Below are positions 1 through 9,035 of a stretch of 64,000 bases of DNA, in pieces. The notes beneath the pieces are model-generated. The model was not told where the DNA came from and did not search any database. It was given only the letters and a program-made list of their open reading frames with translations. This DNA comes from Terriglobus roseus (lineage in GTDB: Bacteria; Acidobacteriota; Terriglobia; Terriglobales; Acidobacteriaceae): NCBI RefSeq assembly GCF_900105625.1, contig NZ_FNSD01000001.1, positions 620,001 through 684,000 on the forward strand. The letters run 5' to 3'. Position 1 is the stretch's first letter, and every line of letters begins with the position of its first letter. Made by a program: the position numbers and the translations under genes.

Positions 1-2
1 TC

Positions 3-338
3 CGCCTCGATCCCGCGCTATTTCGGATGGTACTTGTGCAATTGTTCGAGAACGCGCTGAAGTACAGCACGGATGGTACGAATATCCGTGTTCGTTTTGA
101 TGTTGCAAAGGGATCTCTCACCATGTCTGTCCACAATGAAGGATCGTTTATCCCCGCAGCCGAACAGTCGCTCGTCTTCCAGAGGTACTACCGTACAGAA
201 GCCATGCAGCATCGTGCTCCGGGTACGGGTATTGGATTGTCCGTGGCAAAACAGGCCGTCGAATCGCACGGCGGTCGCATCTGGGTCCAGAGCGATAAAG
301 ATCGCGGCACTACCTTCTACATCACACTGCCGGTTTAA
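3..338 (+). CDS. Sensor histidine kinase, C-terminal fragment (5' end outside window)
   Basis: The reading frame is open from the first bases, so only the last 111 residues are present. They form the ATP-binding catalytic domain of a two-component sensor kinase: an N-box (FENALKYS), a G1-like stretch (VHNEG) and a G2 box (GTGIGLSVAKQAV). The end HGGRIWVQSDKDRGTTFYITLPV-type tail resembles KdpD-like and other membrane kinases, but the sensing part is not visible, so the signal cannot be named. The response regulator gene begins 11 bp downstream on the same strand and is its likely partner. Confidence 0.9.
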   Translation, partial: RLDPALFRMVLVQLFENALKYSTDGTNIRVRFDVAKGSLTMSVHNEGSFIPAAEQSLVFQRYYRTEAMQHRAPGTGIGLSVAKQAVESHGGRIWVQSDKDRGTTFYITLPV

Positions 339-349
339 GGAGAGAACTC

Positions 350-1042
350 ATGCACCAGGGTTCGGTGTTAATCGTCGAAGATGATACGGCCCTGCGCCAC
401 ACCGTTGCGAGCACGCTCGGTGCACTTGGCTTTGAAGTGCGTGGGGCATCAAATGGCGAAATCGCGCTCGATGAGCTTCGCAACCGGATAGCAGAAGTCG
501 TTTTGCTCGATCTGAATATGCCGGGCATGGGAGGAATGCAAACTGCGGCGAAGATGCGAAGCCTCTTCCCGAGCCTGGGCATTATCGTGTTGACGGTGCG
601 CGATCGCGATGAAGATAAGATCCAGGCTCTCGACGCCGGCGCAGACGACTACGTCACGAAGCCGTTTCGACTGCCGGAACTGGCCGCACGCATCCGTGCC
701 GCAGTGCGCCGCGCCCGCAAGCCGGCGGACGAAGCCGCCAGACGCATCGACATAGGCGAGATAAGCCTTGATCTCGTAGGCTACCGCGTGACCAAGGCGG
801 AACAGGAAGTCCACCTGACCCCAAAGGAGTTTGAACTACTGCATGTGTTGATGCAGCACGCGGGGAGTCCCATGACACATCAGAAGCTGCTATCGACCGT
901 GTGGGGGCCTGAATACGGTAATGAGCGGGAGTACCTGAGGACGTACATCAGTCAGCTGCGTCGCAAACTGGAAGACAATCCTTCGACTCCCCAATACCTG
1001 TTGACGGAGAATTACATCGGCTACCGATTTCAACTGTCTTAG
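350..1042 (+). CDS. OmpR/PhoB-family response regulator
   Basis: The 230-residue protein has a receiver domain (residues about 5-115) followed by a winged-helix DNA-binding domain (about 130-228). Acidic pocket residues D11/D12, the phospho-acceptor D54 in VLLDLNMPGM and the conserved lysine in VTKPF are all present. The C-terminal part has the OmpR pattern LTPKEFELL and YLRTYISQLRRKLE. An AAGGAGAG ribosome-binding site lies 6-8 bases before the ATG. It follows the kinase fragment by 11 bp, so the two form a two-component operon. A KdpE-like role is possible, but no kdp genes are seen here. Confidence 0.93.
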   Translation: MHQGSVLIVEDDTALRHTVASTLGALGFEVRGASNGEIALDELRNRIAEVVLLDLNMPGMGGMQTAAKMRSLFPSLGIIVLTVRDRDEDKIQALDAGADDYVTKPFRLPELAARIRAAVRRARKPADEAARRIDIGEISLDLVGYRVTKAEQEVHLTPKEFELLHVLMQHAGSPMTHQKLLSTVWGPEYGNEREYLRTYISQLRRKLEDNPSTPQYLLTENYIGYRFQLS

Positions 1043-1045
1043 GCG

Positions 1046-3622
1046 TTACTCTTCGCGCAGAACCTCCAACGGCTTCTGACCCAGCACACGGAAGCTGGCA
1101 AGCCATCCGGTCACTACGGTGAGCAACGCGACACCAAACAGTGCAAGAACATTGATCAACTTCAGGAAGTGATAGTCGAGGTCGAGTTTTCCGAGCACGA
1201 TCCGCGCTGTCAGATTCGCGAAGATTAATCCGACAAAGCCCGCGATCAGGCCGAGCGTCGCGAACTCGATCGAGAAGATAGTCGCAATGCGTGATCGTGT
1301 GGCACCCAGTGTCTTCAGCACCACAACTTCACGAATGCGTCGGTAACGCGTGCCAGCAATGGCGCTTGCGAGAATCACAAGGCCGGCGAAGATCGAGAAG
1401 CCCGCCAGAAACTGCACGACCAGCGAGACCTGCAGAAGGATGCCGCGCAACGTCTCCATGGCCTGCGCTACATTGATAACCGTGACCGTCGGATACTTCG
1501 CGTACAGGGCACGCTGCAACTCACCAACGTGACTTGGATCTGCATGTACGCCGCCGTACCAAACTGTCGGCAACAAAGCTAGCGGAGCACGCGGCAGCAG
1601 GAACTCCGCGCGCGAATAGGCGTGCTGACCATCTGACTTAATGATCGCGCCAACCGTTGCGTCGACCGGGTGGTCGGGATCGCCCGGCGCGGCAAAGACA
1701 ATGTGAGATCCAACATCGACGCCAAGCCGCTGCGCCATACGCTGGCCAATCGCAAGCTGTGTGCGCTGCTCACCCGGTTGCCAGAAGCTGCCGCGCACGA
1801 TCTTGGTGCCGGGTGGCATGCTCTCGATCCACGTGAGGGAGATGGACTGCAGCATGCGCTTCGGGAAATTCTGCAGCTTTAAGTCCGCGGCGGCCGTACC
1901 GTTCACGGACAGAATGCGCGACGCGATCACGGGTAGCATCTCCGGTGTGCCACGCACGGAACTTTGTGTCTTCAGCAGGGCACTCACACCTTCGATCTCA
2001 CTCGGTGCAATGTCGATCAGGAAGACATTCGGCAGGGTCGGTTGCGTGGAAAGCTTCAGTTCACTGATCAGCGCGTGCGACAGGAAAAAGACAGTCGCAA
2101 TCTGCATCACACCGAGGCCAACAGCGGCGAGCAGTGCCGCCGAAGGATTCCCAGGGCGATAGAGGTTCGCCAGGCCGTGGCGCACAACCGGTGTCATCGA
2201 AGCCCTGGTCCTGCGCAGGAAGAGTCGCAACGCAGCCAGAACCAACGTCGACGTGATCAGCAGGACAAGCAGAACAGCGGCAAGTCCGCCCGTGAAAACC
2301 CGACCGACTTCTTTCGAATCGGAAAGCGTTGTGGCAATGAGCGTGATGCCCGCCAGAATCAGGATGCCCGCAATGATCTGCGCGCCCGAGCGACGAATCT
2401 TCGCGAGGTATCCGCCGATCGCACTGCCATCTCCCGCATCATCCACGGTGCGGCGAAGAATGAGGATAGGCCGCACATTCCGGATGTCCAGCAGCGGCGG
2501 CATCGTAAAGAGCAACGTGGTGACCAGACCGGTCGCGAGTCCGGCGAAGATGGCGGATGCGGCGATGTGCAGGTCCGGCGTTACGCCTAACAGCCTGGCG
2601 AGCAACAGCGGCAGCACCAACTGCACGCCGACACCCAGCGCCACGCCCACAATTCCGCCGAGCAGGCCAAGCAGCAGCGTCTGCAATAGATAGATACGCA
2701 GGATGTGCGACGATCTCGCGCCCAGCGACTTCATGATGGCGATGGAGTCCATGCGCTGCAGCAGGTGCGTGCGCATAGCCATGGCAACGCCCACCGCGCC
2801 AAGCACCAGCGCGACCAGCGACACAAGCGAAAGCACTCCCGTCGCACGGTCCAGCGCCATCGTCACAGCAGGGTTGGTCTCGCGATAATCCGTCACTTGC
2901 GATTCAGGCAGGATCGTCTCAAGCTGCGACTTCAGCCGCGCGACATCGCGGTCATTCTTGACCGGCAGCTTGAACAGGTAGCGCTGACCGGCGCGCGACC
3001 CGGGCGCCAGCAGGTGCGTGCTCTCAAGCTGATCCTGCGTCATCAAGATGCGTGGCCCTGCAGCAAACGATCCTGAGAGGCGATCCGGCTCACTCAGGAC
3101 AATGGCCGAGACGCGTAGTGTGGCGTCACCAAGCTGAATACGATCCCCCGTATGCAGCTTCAGGCGGATGAGGAGATCTTCTCCCACCGCAACATTGTTG
3201 CCGCCAACGGCTTGCGCCAGCGGCATGGATGGCTGCAGCTCGACCGTGCCGTAGAAGGGATACTCAGCCGTGTCGATGGCCTTGAGCGCAACGAGTAACG
3301 GATCGAGAGAATTGGCAGCGGTCGCCATGCCGGCCATCTCGGTGATGGGCGTCATCCGAACACCACCGGTCTTCAGAGCGTCGAGCTTTGCGACCTGGGA
3401 GGCGTCGGGCTGCTGGAACATGCGCGCAGAAAGATCGCCCGCAAGGATGGAACGAGCGCGCACCAGCAACGTTTGTCGGAATGCCGAAGAGAAGCCGCGA
3501 ACACCCGTCAGTGCCGCCACGCCGATCGCAACAGAGAGGATGACGAAGAAGAATTTGCCGCGTGACGATCGCAGTTCGCGCGATGCAATGCGGCCGGCAG
3601 TTGTCCATGAGAGCGCGGCCAC
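1046..3622 (-). CDS. ABC transporter permease, FtsX/MacB type (YbbP-like)
   Basis: This 858-residue inner-membrane protein has the organisation of YbbP-type permeases: an N-terminal anchor (residues about 20-45), a large periplasmic domain, a first FtsX block (about 265-400), a central hydrophobic segment, a second periplasmic domain and a last FtsX block with three helices (about 735-845). Proteins of this kind pair with an ATPase and work in envelope lipid or lipoprotein processes rather than classic import; the substrate is not known. The ATPase gene ends 3 bp upstream on the same strand, so they are one operon. The adjacent divergent esterase reproduces the E. coli tesA-ybbA-ybbP layout. 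Confidence 0.88.
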   Translation of the reverse strand: MAALSWTTAGRIASRELRSSRGKFFFVILSVAIGVAALTGVRGFSSAFRQTLLVRARSILAGDLSARMFQQPDASQVAKLDALKTGGVRMTPITEMAGMATAANSLDPLLVALKAIDTAEYPFYGTVELQPSMPLAQAVGGNNVAVGEDLLIRLKLHTGDRIQLGDATLRVSAIVLSEPDRLSGSFAAGPRILMTQDQLESTHLLAPGSRAGQRYLFKLPVKNDRDVARLKSQLETILPESQVTDYRETNPAVTMALDRATGVLSLVSLVALVLGAVGVAMAMRTHLLQRMDSIAIMKSLGARSSHILRIYLLQTLLLGLLGGIVGVALGVGVQLVLPLLLARLLGVTPDLHIAASAIFAGLATGLVTTLLFTMPPLLDIRNVRPILILRRTVDDAGDGSAIGGYLAKIRRSGAQIIAGILILAGITLIATTLSDSKEVGRVFTGGLAAVLLVLLITSTLVLAALRLFLRRTRASMTPVVRHGLANLYRPGNPSAALLAAVGLGVMQIATVFFLSHALISELKLSTQPTLPNVFLIDIAPSEIEGVSALLKTQSSVRGTPEMLPVIASRILSVNGTAAADLKLQNFPKRMLQSISLTWIESMPPGTKIVRGSFWQPGEQRTQLAIGQRMAQRLGVDVGSHIVFAAPGDPDHPVDATVGAIIKSDGQHAYSRAEFLLPRAPLALLPTVWYGGVHADPSHVGELQRALYAKYPTVTVINVAQAMETLRGILLQVSLVVQFLAGFSIFAGLVILASAIAGTRYRRIREVVVLKTLGATRSRIATIFSIEFATLGLIAGFVGLIFANLTARIVLGKLDLDYHFLKLINVLALFGVALLTVVTGWLASFRVLGQKPLEVLREE

Positions 3623-3625
3623 GGA

Positions 3626-4462
3626 TTACGCCTGCTCCGGCATTTTGTAGATGTCGGAGATCACTTCCCCGTCACGAACCGTCAGCACCCGCGTTGCGTG
3701 CGCTGCGACCGCTGGATCATGCGTGACGAGCACAAGTGTGGTGCCCTCCTGCCGATTCAGATCAAGGAGCAACTGCATGATGTGCGCACCGTTGTGCGTG
3801 TCGAGATTACCGGTCGGCTCGTCTGCGAGGACGATAGGTGGACGTAGGATGAAGGCGCGCGCAAGTGCGACACGCTGCTGCTCGCCGCCGGATAACTGCA
3901 CGGGATAATGGTCGGCACGTTCCGCCAAACCAACGGCTGCGAGAAGGTCTTTAGCGCGCGCGATGCCTGCGGCCTGCTCCATCGAGGGGGCATTCAGTTC
4001 GTGGGGTAGCAGCACATTCTCGAGCGCGGTCAGTGTTGGGATCAGTTGGTAGCTCTGAAAGACGAAGCCAATCAGCCTGCCACGGACCTCGGCCAGTTTG
4101 TCCTCAGCCAGATAGCTAATGGCTGTCCCCTGCAGGGTCACATTGCCCTCTGTGGGCGTGTCCAGGCCAGCCAGCAGGCCCAGCAGAGTACTTTTGCCCG
4201 AACCCGAGGAGCCGACGATAGCGACAAACTCGCCCGGGGTGACATCAAACGTAATGCCGCGCAAAATTTCGATCGTGCGTGGGCCATTGCGGATCGACTT
4301 GCGAAGGCCTGCCACACGGATGCTGGGTGCGGCGCTGCTGGCGGTTGAGGTCTCGGGGTTCAGGCTCGCACTCGCTTTCAGAAACTTTGCTACGTTGGAC
4401 GGATGATGCAGGGATATTGTTCCGGATTGAGCACGATGATACAGCGCCTGCCGCTGAGGCAC
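3626..4462 (-). CDS. ABC transporter ATP-binding protein (YbbA/LolD-like)
   Basis: An ABC ATPase of the MacB/LolD/YbbA class. Walker A is GSSGSGKST, the Q-loop is FVFQSYQLIPTL, the signature is QLSGGEQQRVALARA, Walker B is PIVLADEPTGNLD, and the H-loop is VLVTHD. It should energise the permease encoded 3 bp downstream. The start is uncertain. The longest frame (278 residues) begins inside the region used by the divergent esterase, and its first 45 or so residues show no similarity to the family. The conserved part begins near SIRVAGLRKS, so a non-ATG start between about 4313 and 4380 is likely. Confidence 0.9.
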   Translation of the reverse strand: MPQRQALYHRAQSGTISLHHPSNVAKFLKASASLNPETSTASSAAPSIRVAGLRKSIRNGPRTIEILRGITFDVTPGEFVAIVGSSGSGKSTLLGLLAGLDTPTEGNVTLQGTAISYLAEDKLAEVRGRLIGFVFQSYQLIPTLTALENVLLPHELNAPSMEQAAGIARAKDLLAAVGLAERADHYPVQLSGGEQQRVALARAFILRPPIVLADEPTGNLDTHNGAHIMQLLLDLNRQEGTTLVLVTHDPAVAAHATRVLTVRDGEVISDIYKMPEQA

Positions 4463-5185
4463 AGCAGCAAGGCAGCCGCAATGATGACCGCGTGCGCCCT
4501 GCTGATGATCTCAGGTTGCCAGCCGGGACGTGCCGAATCGGCAAGCGATACCAACAACGGAGGCGCGAAAGCTTTGCCATCCATCACCACTCATGCGGCT
4601 CCGGTTGCTACCGACGACGCTGCCGCCACGGACGCGCGGCCCGTCATCGCCTGCTTTGGCGATAGCCTCACCGCAGGCTACGGTGTCGACGTCGAAAGCA
4701 GCTATCCCGCCGACCTGCAGCGCGACCTGGACAGTGCAGGCTATCGCTATCGCGTCGTCAACATGGGCATCAGTGGCGAAACGACGAAGGACGGACTGGC
4801 TCGCGTGGACCGCGTCCTGGCCATGAAGCCCGCGGTCGTTGTAGTGGAGTTCGGCGGCAACGACGGCTTACGCGGCGTGCCGGTAGCCAGCTCGCGCTCA
4901 AACCTCGACAGCATCGTCAGCAAATTACAGAACAGCGGCACGCAGGTGGCCATGGCCGGCATCACGCTGCCTCCGCAATACAGCCAGCCCTATATCAAGA
5001 GCTTCAACGAGACGTATACGGTCCTTGCGAAAAAGCACAAAGTGCCGCTTCTGCCGTTCGTGCTGCAAGGCGTCTACGGCGTTCCCGGCAGTATTCAGCA
5101 GGACGGCATCCACCCCACAGCACAAGGCTGCAAGCAGGTCTCAAGGAATATTTTTGGCCTAATCAAGCCGTTGCTAAAGAAGTAG
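4436..5185 (+). CDS. tesA: GDSL-family esterase/lysophospholipase, lipoprotein
   Basis: From the ATG at 4436 the product is 249 residues with a lipoprotein signal: basic start, hydrophobic stretch and lipobox LMISGC with Cys28. All SGNH hydrolase blocks are present: block I FGDSLTAGYG (nucleophile S77), block II with the conserved Gly in NMGISGET, block III FGGNDGLRG, and block V DGIHPTAQG carrying the catalytic Asp/His. This matches TesA, acyl-CoA thioesterase I/arylesterase, which cleaves acyl esters in the periplasm. An in-frame ATG at 4403 is also possible. It is divergent from the ABC pair, as in E. coli. Confidence 0.88.
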   Translation: MIQRLPLRHSSKAAAMMTACALLMISGCQPGRAESASDTNNGGAKALPSITTHAAPVATDDAAATDARPVIACFGDSLTAGYGVDVESSYPADLQRDLDSAGYRYRVVNMGISGETTKDGLARVDRVLAMKPAVVVVEFGGNDGLRGVPVASSRSNLDSIVSKLQNSGTQVAMAGITLPPQYSQPYIKSFNETYTVLAKKHKVPLLPFVLQGVYGVPGSIQQDGIHPTAQGCKQVSRNIFGLIKPLLKK

Positions 5186-5189
5186 CCGC

Positions 5190-6065
5190 TCAGGCAAGAT
5201 TCACAAAGGGCTGTATCAAAGTACCTGCCACTCGGCGACCGATGCCCAGCAGCTCGTTGCGGTCCTTGAATATCCGCACGAGCGGAGCATCAGAAAACTC
5301 CGGCAGGTTGACTGCCATGCCGTTTCGGAGCTTGTTCTGCGAACCTTCATCCGCCGTCACGGCGGGCATGCCCGGCAAAACGGTACGCGCATGGGGCAAG
5401 AGCGTCTCGACGTTGCCAGCGTTGACTGCTGCGATCAGTTGCTCCCGCGTGATCGCTTCGGCCAACGTAAAGGGACCAGCCTGCACGCGGCGCAGTGCAC
5501 TCAGGTGCGCGCCGCAGCCTGCCAGTTGGCCAAGCTCATGCGCTACGGACCGCACGTAGCCGCCAGCCGACACATGCATGGTAAAGCTCGCCGTGTCTCC
5601 AACGAGCCCCGTGAGTTCGAAGCCGTGGATGGTGATCCGCGCGGGCTTCACAGTCACTTCCTTGCCCTGCCGTGCCAGCTTGTGCGCAGGCACACCGCCA
5701 ATCTTCTTTGCGGAGAAGACAGGCGGCACCTGGTCGAGTTCGCCGTGGAAGCGCTTTCCTAGTTCGCGCAGCTGGTCCAGCGTGCAGGTTAGTGGTTGCG
5801 CTTCGCCTGCGGGCTCGCCTTCGGCATCGTAGGTGTCGGTCGCGAAGCCGAAGCGGATGGTGCCGGTGTAGTGCTTCTCCGCAGCGTTAAAGAACTGGGC
5901 CAAGCGCGTCCACTTGCCTAGCAGCAACGGAAGGACGCCGGTTGCCATTGGATCCAGTGTGCCCAGATGGCCAACGGACTTTTCCCCCGTGGCGCGGCGA
6001 ACGAGAGAAACAACATCGTGCGAGGTGAGACCGGGGGGCTTATCGAAGATCAGGAGTCCATTCAT
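5190..6065 (-). CDS. truB: tRNA pseudouridine(55) synthase TruB
   Basis: The 291-residue protein converts U55 of the tRNA T-loop to pseudouridine. It begins with the family signature GLLIFDKPPGLTSHDVV and carries the catalytic aspartate (D39) in GHLGTLDPMATGVLP. The downstream elements VPPVFSAKKIGG and GGYVRSVAHELG are also typical, and a short C-terminal domain follows. Length matches bacterial TruB. It is the last gene of a leftward run after folE, separated from it by 147 bp, and converges with tesA with only 4 bp between stop codons. Confidence 0.97.
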   Translation of the reverse strand: MNGLLIFDKPPGLTSHDVVSLVRRATGEKSVGHLGTLDPMATGVLPLLLGKWTRLAQFFNAAEKHYTGTIRFGFATDTYDAEGEPAGEAQPLTCTLDQLRELGKRFHGELDQVPPVFSAKKIGGVPAHKLARQGKEVTVKPARITIHGFELTGLVGDTASFTMHVSAGGYVRSVAHELGQLAGCGAHLSALRRVQAGPFTLAEAITREQLIAAVNAGNVETLLPHARTVLPGMPAVTADEGSQNKLRNGMAVNLPEFSDAPLVRIFKDRNELLGIGRRVAGTLIQPFVNLA

Positions 6066-6212
6066 TGCAGTCTTCGATTAGACCACCGATTGCGCCTGCT
6101 CGTGATGGTTTGCCGCTGCCGGATTCGGCAATGCCCGTGCCGAAGACGTGCTATCAACCAATTGAGCATTGCAGGTGCACGCACTTCACCGCGTCGCGAA
6201 TGGTGCGAGGCA

Positions 6213-6836
6213 CTAGAAGCCGCTGGGTCTGCGGATGAGCGACAGAAATTCGTTGCGGGTCTGCGCGCTCTCACGGAAGCAGCCGAGCATGGCCGATGTG
6301 GAGGTCATGCTGCCCTGCTTCTCCACTCCACGCATCATCATGCACAGGTGCTGTGCCTCAAGGATGACGGCCACGCCCATCGGGTGGATGGCCTCAACGA
6401 CCGCGTCGGCGATCTCGCGCGTCATGCGCTCCTGCACCTGCAGGCGGCGTGCAAAAACATCGACCAGGCGGGCGACCTTGCTGAGGCCAATGACCTTGCC
6501 CTTCGGGATGTAGGCGACGTGCGCCTTGCCGAAGAAGGGCAGCATGTGGTGCTCGCACAACGAGTAGAACTCGATGTCGCGCACGATCACCATCTCGTCA
6601 TAGTCAACATCGAAGAGCGCGCCGCGCAGGATGTCCGTCGGATTCTGCTCATAACCGCGCGTCAGGAAGGTCATCGCCTTCTCCATGCGCTCCGGCGTCT
6701 TCAGCAGGCCATCCCGCGCAGGATCCTCGCCGACACGCTGTAACAACTCGCGGTAAAGCTCTGCGGTGGTCGCATCGTGAAGTGTTACTTCTGGTTCGGC
6801 AATAGCAGTATTCGTTTCCAGTCGACTGTCTTTCAT
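6213..6836 (-). CDS. folE: GTP cyclohydrolase I
   Basis: FolE converts GTP to 7,8-dihydroneopterin triphosphate, the entry to folate, biopterin and queuosine pterins. The core [20 protein letters not shown] with its Cys-Glu-His-His zinc/active-site cluster, followed by [14 protein letters not shown], identifies it. The ATG at 6836 is chosen because AAGAAG stands just upstream; a longer in-frame ATG at 6866 lacks this. The product is then 207 residues, normal for the family. Two pterin synthase genes lie immediately upstream on the same strand, so its product probably feeds them. Confidence 0.96.
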   Translation of the reverse strand: MKDSRLETNTAIAEPEVTLHDATTAELYRELLQRVGEDPARDGLLKTPERMEKAMTFLTRGYEQNPTDILRGALFDVDYDEMVIVRDIEFYSLCEHHMLPFFGKAHVAYIPKGKVIGLSKVARLVDVFARRLQVQERMTREIADAVVEAIHPMGVAVILEAQHLCMMMRGVEKQGSMTSTSAMLGCFRESAQTRNEFLSLIRRPSGF

Positions 6837-6885
6837 AATTCTTCTTTCAGACGCGCGGCTATGCAATCGGTTGCAGGGCGTGCAT

Positions 6886-7347
6886 TTATTGCGCTGGAAT
6901 CAAGGCATCGGACTGGCCCGGAGCCAAAAGATCGAAGCTGTTGTTCTTTGTCTCTTCAATGCGTACACGATGTAGCTGGAGACGGCCCATGGAATCCAGC
7001 AGTGGCACCTCGCGGCGGAACACCCGCTCCACTTCGACGCTTAGGTTCTCAGTCGATGGAACAAAGTCGCCACTGAAGACCGAATCGGCATTCATGTGCT
7101 GCGCGTCGAAGCGGTCGGTCAGTTCGCGCTTCGCAAGCTCATCCAGCTTCACCATGTCGACCACGAATCCCGTCTCCGGATCGATGGGACCAGCTACCGT
7201 AATCTCAATGAAGTAATTGTGGCCGTGCCCAAACGGGTTGTTGCACTTGCCGTAGGTGTCGCGGTTTTGCTCCTCCGAGAGGCAGGGCGCATGCAGCCGA
7301 TGAGAGGCCGACAAGCGGTAGCGGCGAGTGAAATGAGCGATCGGCAT
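6886..7347 (-). CDS. 6-pyruvoyl-tetrahydropterin synthase/QueD-family protein (copy 1)
   Basis: A 153-residue T-fold enzyme acting on dihydroneopterin triphosphate. Zinc ligands are H16, H41 and H43 (GHGHNY) and the catalytic Cys is C35 in [11 protein letters not shown] Cys with this spacing followed by GHGHNY is the eukaryote-like biopterin-type motif rather than the shorter QueD CxxxHGH. Its ATG directly follows the TAG of the neighbouring paralogue with no bases between, and folE lies 49 bp downstream. Whether the product serves queuosine, a tetrahydropterin cofactor or folate cannot be told from sequence alone. Confidence 0.92.
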   Translation of the reverse strand: MPIAHFTRRYRLSASHRLHAPCLSEEQNRDTYGKCNNPFGHGHNYFIEITVAGPIDPETGFVVDMVKLDELAKRELTDRFDAQHMNADSVFSGDFVPSTENLSVEVERVFRREVPLLDSMGRLQLHRVRIEETKNNSFDLLAPGQSDALIPAQ

Positions 7348-7803
7348 CTAGGCCACCAACTCTGGCGCGACACGATCCGCAGGCAGATCGTTCACGCCCT
7401 CGCCGTAGAAGTCGGCGAAGAGATCGTCCATTTCGTAGACACGCACACGCTGCAGTTTCGCGTTCGGGATCTTGCCATCGAGGCGCCGCCAGATCGCGAC
7501 CGCGATGTTCTCCGTAGTCGGCACGACATTCGCAAACTCTGGAACTTCGTGGTTCAGGTGGCGATGGTCATAGACGCTGACCACCTCCTGTTCCAGGATG
7601 TCCTTCAGCAGCTTCAGGTCGACGACAAAGCCGGTGACGGGATCGACTTCGCCGCCGACCGTGACTTCGAGCGTGTAGTTGTGGCCGTGCCCGTTCGTGT
7701 TGGCACACTTGCCAAACACTTCGCGGTTCTTCTCCTCGCTCCACGCGGGGTTGCGATAGAAGTGGGCGGAGGAGAACTCGGCTTTGCGTGTCAGGTAAAT
7801 CAT
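7348..7803 (-). CDS. 6-pyruvoyl-tetrahydropterin synthase/QueD-family protein (copy 2)
   Basis: A second member of the same family. It is 151 residues from the ATG at 7803, chosen because the conserved beta-strand MIYLTRKAEFSSAHF starts there; an upstream ATG at 7866 would run into the preceding gene. It has H14, H39 and H41 as zinc ligands, C33 as catalytic Cys (GKCANTNGHGHNY), and the family motifs DPVTGFVVDL, DHRHLN and PTTENIAVAIW. It is clearly diverged from copy 1, so it is not a recent duplication. Keeping both next to folE suggests two successive or alternative pterin reactions. Confidence 0.92.
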   Translation of the reverse strand: MIYLTRKAEFSSAHFYRNPAWSEEKNREVFGKCANTNGHGHNYTLEVTVGGEVDPVTGFVVDLKLLKDILEQEVVSVYDHRHLNHEVPEFANVVPTTENIAVAIWRRLDGKIPNAKLQRVRVYEMDDLFADFYGEGVNDLPADRVAPELVA

Positions 7804-7838
7804 TGTCGTATTGGATGAGTCTACGGCCCCAAGGGTCG

Positions 7839-9035
7839 CTAGGTCGTGTACTCTCTTCCCTTCCACGTGACTGCCTTCGCGATCTTCACGTTCTGCCAGG
7901 AGCGGAACAACAGGGCCGCGAATAAAGGCAGTGCCATGACCGTAAGGATGCGATCAAGAAAGGGCGCGTGCGATTGTCCGACTCGTGAGAAGTAGCGCAG
8001 CAGCACGCGCAGCCAGACGATGAAGACGGCGAGCGCCTGCCAGACGACGAGATTCGGCATCAGGAGTGGCAACAGTGGCAGGCCCAGAAGGAGAACGAAG
8101 TTCAGCAATGCGATGGCTGCCATCATCAGCGGATTGCCGAAGAGCAGTGCGAGGTTCTTCGTCCAGCCCTCGATCATCTCCGGTGTGGACGCATACATTC
8201 TGGCGCTGACCGCCTCCGGTGCATAGCGCAGGCGGATGGGGTGGCGACGCTTCAACAGCCTGGCGAGTGCTACGTCCTCCAGCACGGACGAGCCCACAGC
8301 CATGTGCCCTCCCACATCAAAATAGGCCTGCCGACGGACGAGCAGGAACTGGCCGTTTGCCGCGGCGATGGGATTCGATGGGTCGCTGACCTTCTTTGGT
8401 GGATAGGTGCTTGCGAGCTCGGAGAAGATAAGTGGCATCAGCGCTCGCTGCGCGAAGTTGGCAACGAGCTGTCGTGGCGAGTAGCTCAGCATGGCGAGCT
8501 CGTGGCGCTCGGCTTCGACTATGGCTCGGCTGGTGCTGCCCGGCTCATGCAGGGTGTCGGCATCGGTGAAGAGGAGCCATTTCGCAGTGTGCGCCAGTGG
8601 CTGCGAGGCGCCAAACCAGAGTGCAGCATTTTTGCCTGTGAGACCGCGGGTAGCGCTCTTCAGCGAAGGAGCGCTTAAAGCCATGATACCATTACACTTA
8701 TCGGCAAATGTCGCTATAATTTGAGACGTTTCATCCGATGAATTATCGTCAATGACCAGGATGTGCCACTGCTCCCCCAGAACGAATCCAGGTTCGGATT
8801 GCCTGACCAGAGAGTCCAGGCAGCCAGGCAGGTTGTGAGCCTCATTGCGAGCCGGAATCAGGACGGTCAGGGTGTGCGTTGACGGCTCGTCCTCCTCGAT
8901 GTGGAGGACGGGTGCGGTCCGCCGCAAGCTGGAGGCAGAGGGGCTGCCGTCAAAACGAAGGTCAAGTTCCGGCGCTGGAGCGACGCGGTCGGTGGTCTGG
9001 TGCTCGGGTTGGGAAGTGCTGGACTCGTCTGGCAT
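7839..9035 (-). CDS. Glycosyltransferase family 2, membrane-associated
   Basis: From the ATG at 9035 (GGAGG seven bases upstream) the protein has 398 residues. The GT2 fold starts at TLTVLIPARNEAHN; nucleotide-binding DDNSSDET follows, then the DxD metal motif FTDADT (158-160) and an acidic SSVLEDVALA that supplies the general base. The last third has three hydrophobic helices and a short tail, giving a membrane-bound enzyme of the CrtQ/HpnB-like group, which glycosylate lipids such as carotenoids or hopanoids. No hopanoid or carotenoid gene is in view, so the acceptor is unknown. Its start codon overlaps that of the divergent thioredoxin gene. Confidence 0.85.
   Translation of the reverse strand: MPDESSTSQPEHQTTDRVAPAPELDLRFDGSPSASSLRRTAPVLHIEEDEPSTHTLTVLIPARNEAHNLPGCLDSLVRQSEPGFVLGEQWHILVIDDNSSDETSQIIATFADKCNGIMALSAPSLKSATRGLTGKNAALWFGASQPLAHTAKWLLFTDADTLHEPGSTSRAIVEAERHELAMLSYSPRQLVANFAQRALMPLIFSELASTYPPKKVSDPSNPIAAANGQFLLVRRQAYFDVGGHMAVGSSVLEDVALARLLKRRHPIRLRYAPEAVSARMYASTPEMIEGWTKNLALLFGNPLMMAAIALLNFVLLLGLPLLPLLMPNLVVWQALAVFIVWLRVLLRYFSRVGQSHAPFLDRILTVMALPLFAALLFRSWQNVKIAKAVTWKGREYTT

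Noticed and set aside
1964-2590. 208-codon rightward frame rich in Arg/Gln
   Set aside because: Mirror frame of the ABC permease gene; composition reflects the complementary strand.
7096-7818. 240-codon rightward open frame
   Set aside because: Antisense to the two pterin synthase genes, which have intact catalytic motifs.
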